Source: an uncultured Ruminococcus sp.
Lineage (GTDB): Bacteria; Bacillota; Clostridia; Oscillospirales; Acutalibacteraceae
Assembly: GCA_902803035.1 (NCBI GenBank)
Contig: CADCON010000107.1
Location: 1 to 6,753 of the forward strand
Direction of reading: 5' to 3'
DNA: 6,753 nt
Made by a program: the position numbers and the translations under genes
Part shown: piece after piece, positions 6,409 through 6,753 of the stretch
How positions within the stretch are numbered: the stretch's first letter is position 1
How the letters are laid out: each line of letters begins with the position of its first letter
The notes under the pieces: generated by a model
What the model was told of the DNA's origin: nothing
What the model saw: only the letters and a program-made list of their open reading frames with translations
Databases searched by the model: none

Positions 6409-6418
6409 CCTCCTCCTT
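6409..6418 (-). promoter_or_regulatory. Strong ribosome binding site for cbiB
   Basis: AAGGAGGAGG on the minus strand lies between the cobC stop and the conserved CbiB N-terminus. It is 6 bases before ACG (6402-6400) and directly abuts ATT (6408-6406). Its strength and place show that translation begins here and not at the internal ATG 6321, which lies nearly 90 bases downstream with no comparable site. Confidence 0.75.
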
Positions 6419-6437
6419 GAGATTCTGCTGACAAAAC

Positions 6438-6752
6438 TCAGATTTCTTTGAAGGAAATCAACCTGTTTTCATGGAGCGAAGCAACGTACCCGTGTCCATT
6501 CCCGACAGCATATTCATAGTAATTCCGGCGAGGCAAAGTAAAACGCTCCATTATCGCCATGATGGTTCCGCCGTGAACCACTAATGCCGCGGAAGTAAAA
6601 CCGTAAGAGCCGGTGCATTCCACGAACGCCGCGCAGCAGCGATCCTTGAAGGCCTCCGGCGATTCTCCGCCCGGAAAAGGGATTGTTGCGCCGCTGTCGA
6701 TCCACTGCTGGTAAAGCGGGTCGCCGGTCAGTTCGTCATTGTTCTTCCCCTC
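6438..6752 (-). CDS. cobC: CobC-like alpha-ribazole phosphatase, 3' part (histidine phosphatase family)
   Basis: The gene runs off the right edge; 104 C-terminal residues are visible, about half of the usual 200. The reading opens with EGKNNDELTGDPLY, matching the segment after the family's FG..EG motif. PGGES (about 27-31) is a CobC signature, and the second catalytic histidine is in LVVHGGTI (about H60), where this family usually has SHGG. The RHG motif with the phosphorylated histidine lies outside the window. CobC removes phosphate from alpha-ribazole 5'-phosphate, or from adenosylcobalamin 5'-phosphate, at the end of the nucleotide-loop pathway. The gene lies 35 bp upstream of the proposed cbiB start in the same operon. 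A general phosphoglycerate-mutase-like phosphatase is possible on sequence alone, but the neighbours favour CobC. Confidence 0.82.
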   Translation of the reverse strand, partial: EGKNNDELTGDPLYQQWIDSGATIPFPGGESPEAFKDRCCAAFVECTGSYGFTSAALVVHGGTIMAIMERFTLPRRNYYEYAVGNGHGYVASLHENRLISFKEI

Positions 6753-6753
6753 A

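Noticed and set aside
1..6753. CRISPR arrays, tRNA or rRNA genes, insertion sequences and long repeats.
   Set aside because: No regularly spaced repeats, RNA gene signatures, transposase motifs or terminal inverted repeats were found on reading both strands.

Overview
The window looks like chromosomal DNA of a moderately GC-rich Gram-positive anaerobe, most likely a clostridial Firmicute. That guess rests on strong GGAGG-type ribosome binding sites, consensus TTGACA/TATAAT promoters, GTG starts, intrinsic terminators, and a split cobalamin operon next to an ABC-2 type exporter. The species cannot be fixed from the sequence.

Layout. Positions 1-440 hold no convincing complete gene but are rich in signals. 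A consensus promoter on the minus strand (256-284) drives a leader or small RNA of about 175 nt. That RNA ends at an intrinsic terminator (75-112), whose 5' arm can also pair with an upstream segment (208-215), giving a possible terminator/antiterminator switch. A perfect consensus promoter on the plus strand (338-366) fires the other way, into a three-gene ABC-2 transporter operon: an ATPase (441-1226) and two integral membrane permeases (1237-2061 and 2069-2869). An 11-bp hairpin terminator (2876-2914) ends the operon.

From 2914 to the right edge, the minus strand carries the late part of a cobalamin (vitamin B12) operon. Read in the direction of transcription, it holds the 3' part of a cobC-like alpha-ribazole phosphatase, cbiB (adenosylcobinamide-phosphate synthase), cobD (threonine-phosphate decarboxylase) and cobQ/cbiP (adenosylcobyric acid synthase). 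cbiB/cobD and cobD/cobQ overlap by 4 and 8 bases, so they are probably translationally coupled. The transporter and the B12 operon converge on the shared terminator.

Function. CobQ amidates the corrin ring to adenosylcobyric acid. CobD makes aminopropanol phosphate from threonine phosphate, and CbiB joins the two. The CobC-like phosphatase acts on the lower-ligand side (alpha-ribazole phosphate). The transporter's substrate is unknown, and nothing visible ties it to cobalamin.

The least explained parts are the minus-strand structured RNA at the left edge and the start of cbiB. The conserved CbiB N-terminus is present in frame, but no ATG, GTG or TTG sits at the proper distance from its strong ribosome binding site. 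No clearly new multi-gene system was found; the genes belong to known families.
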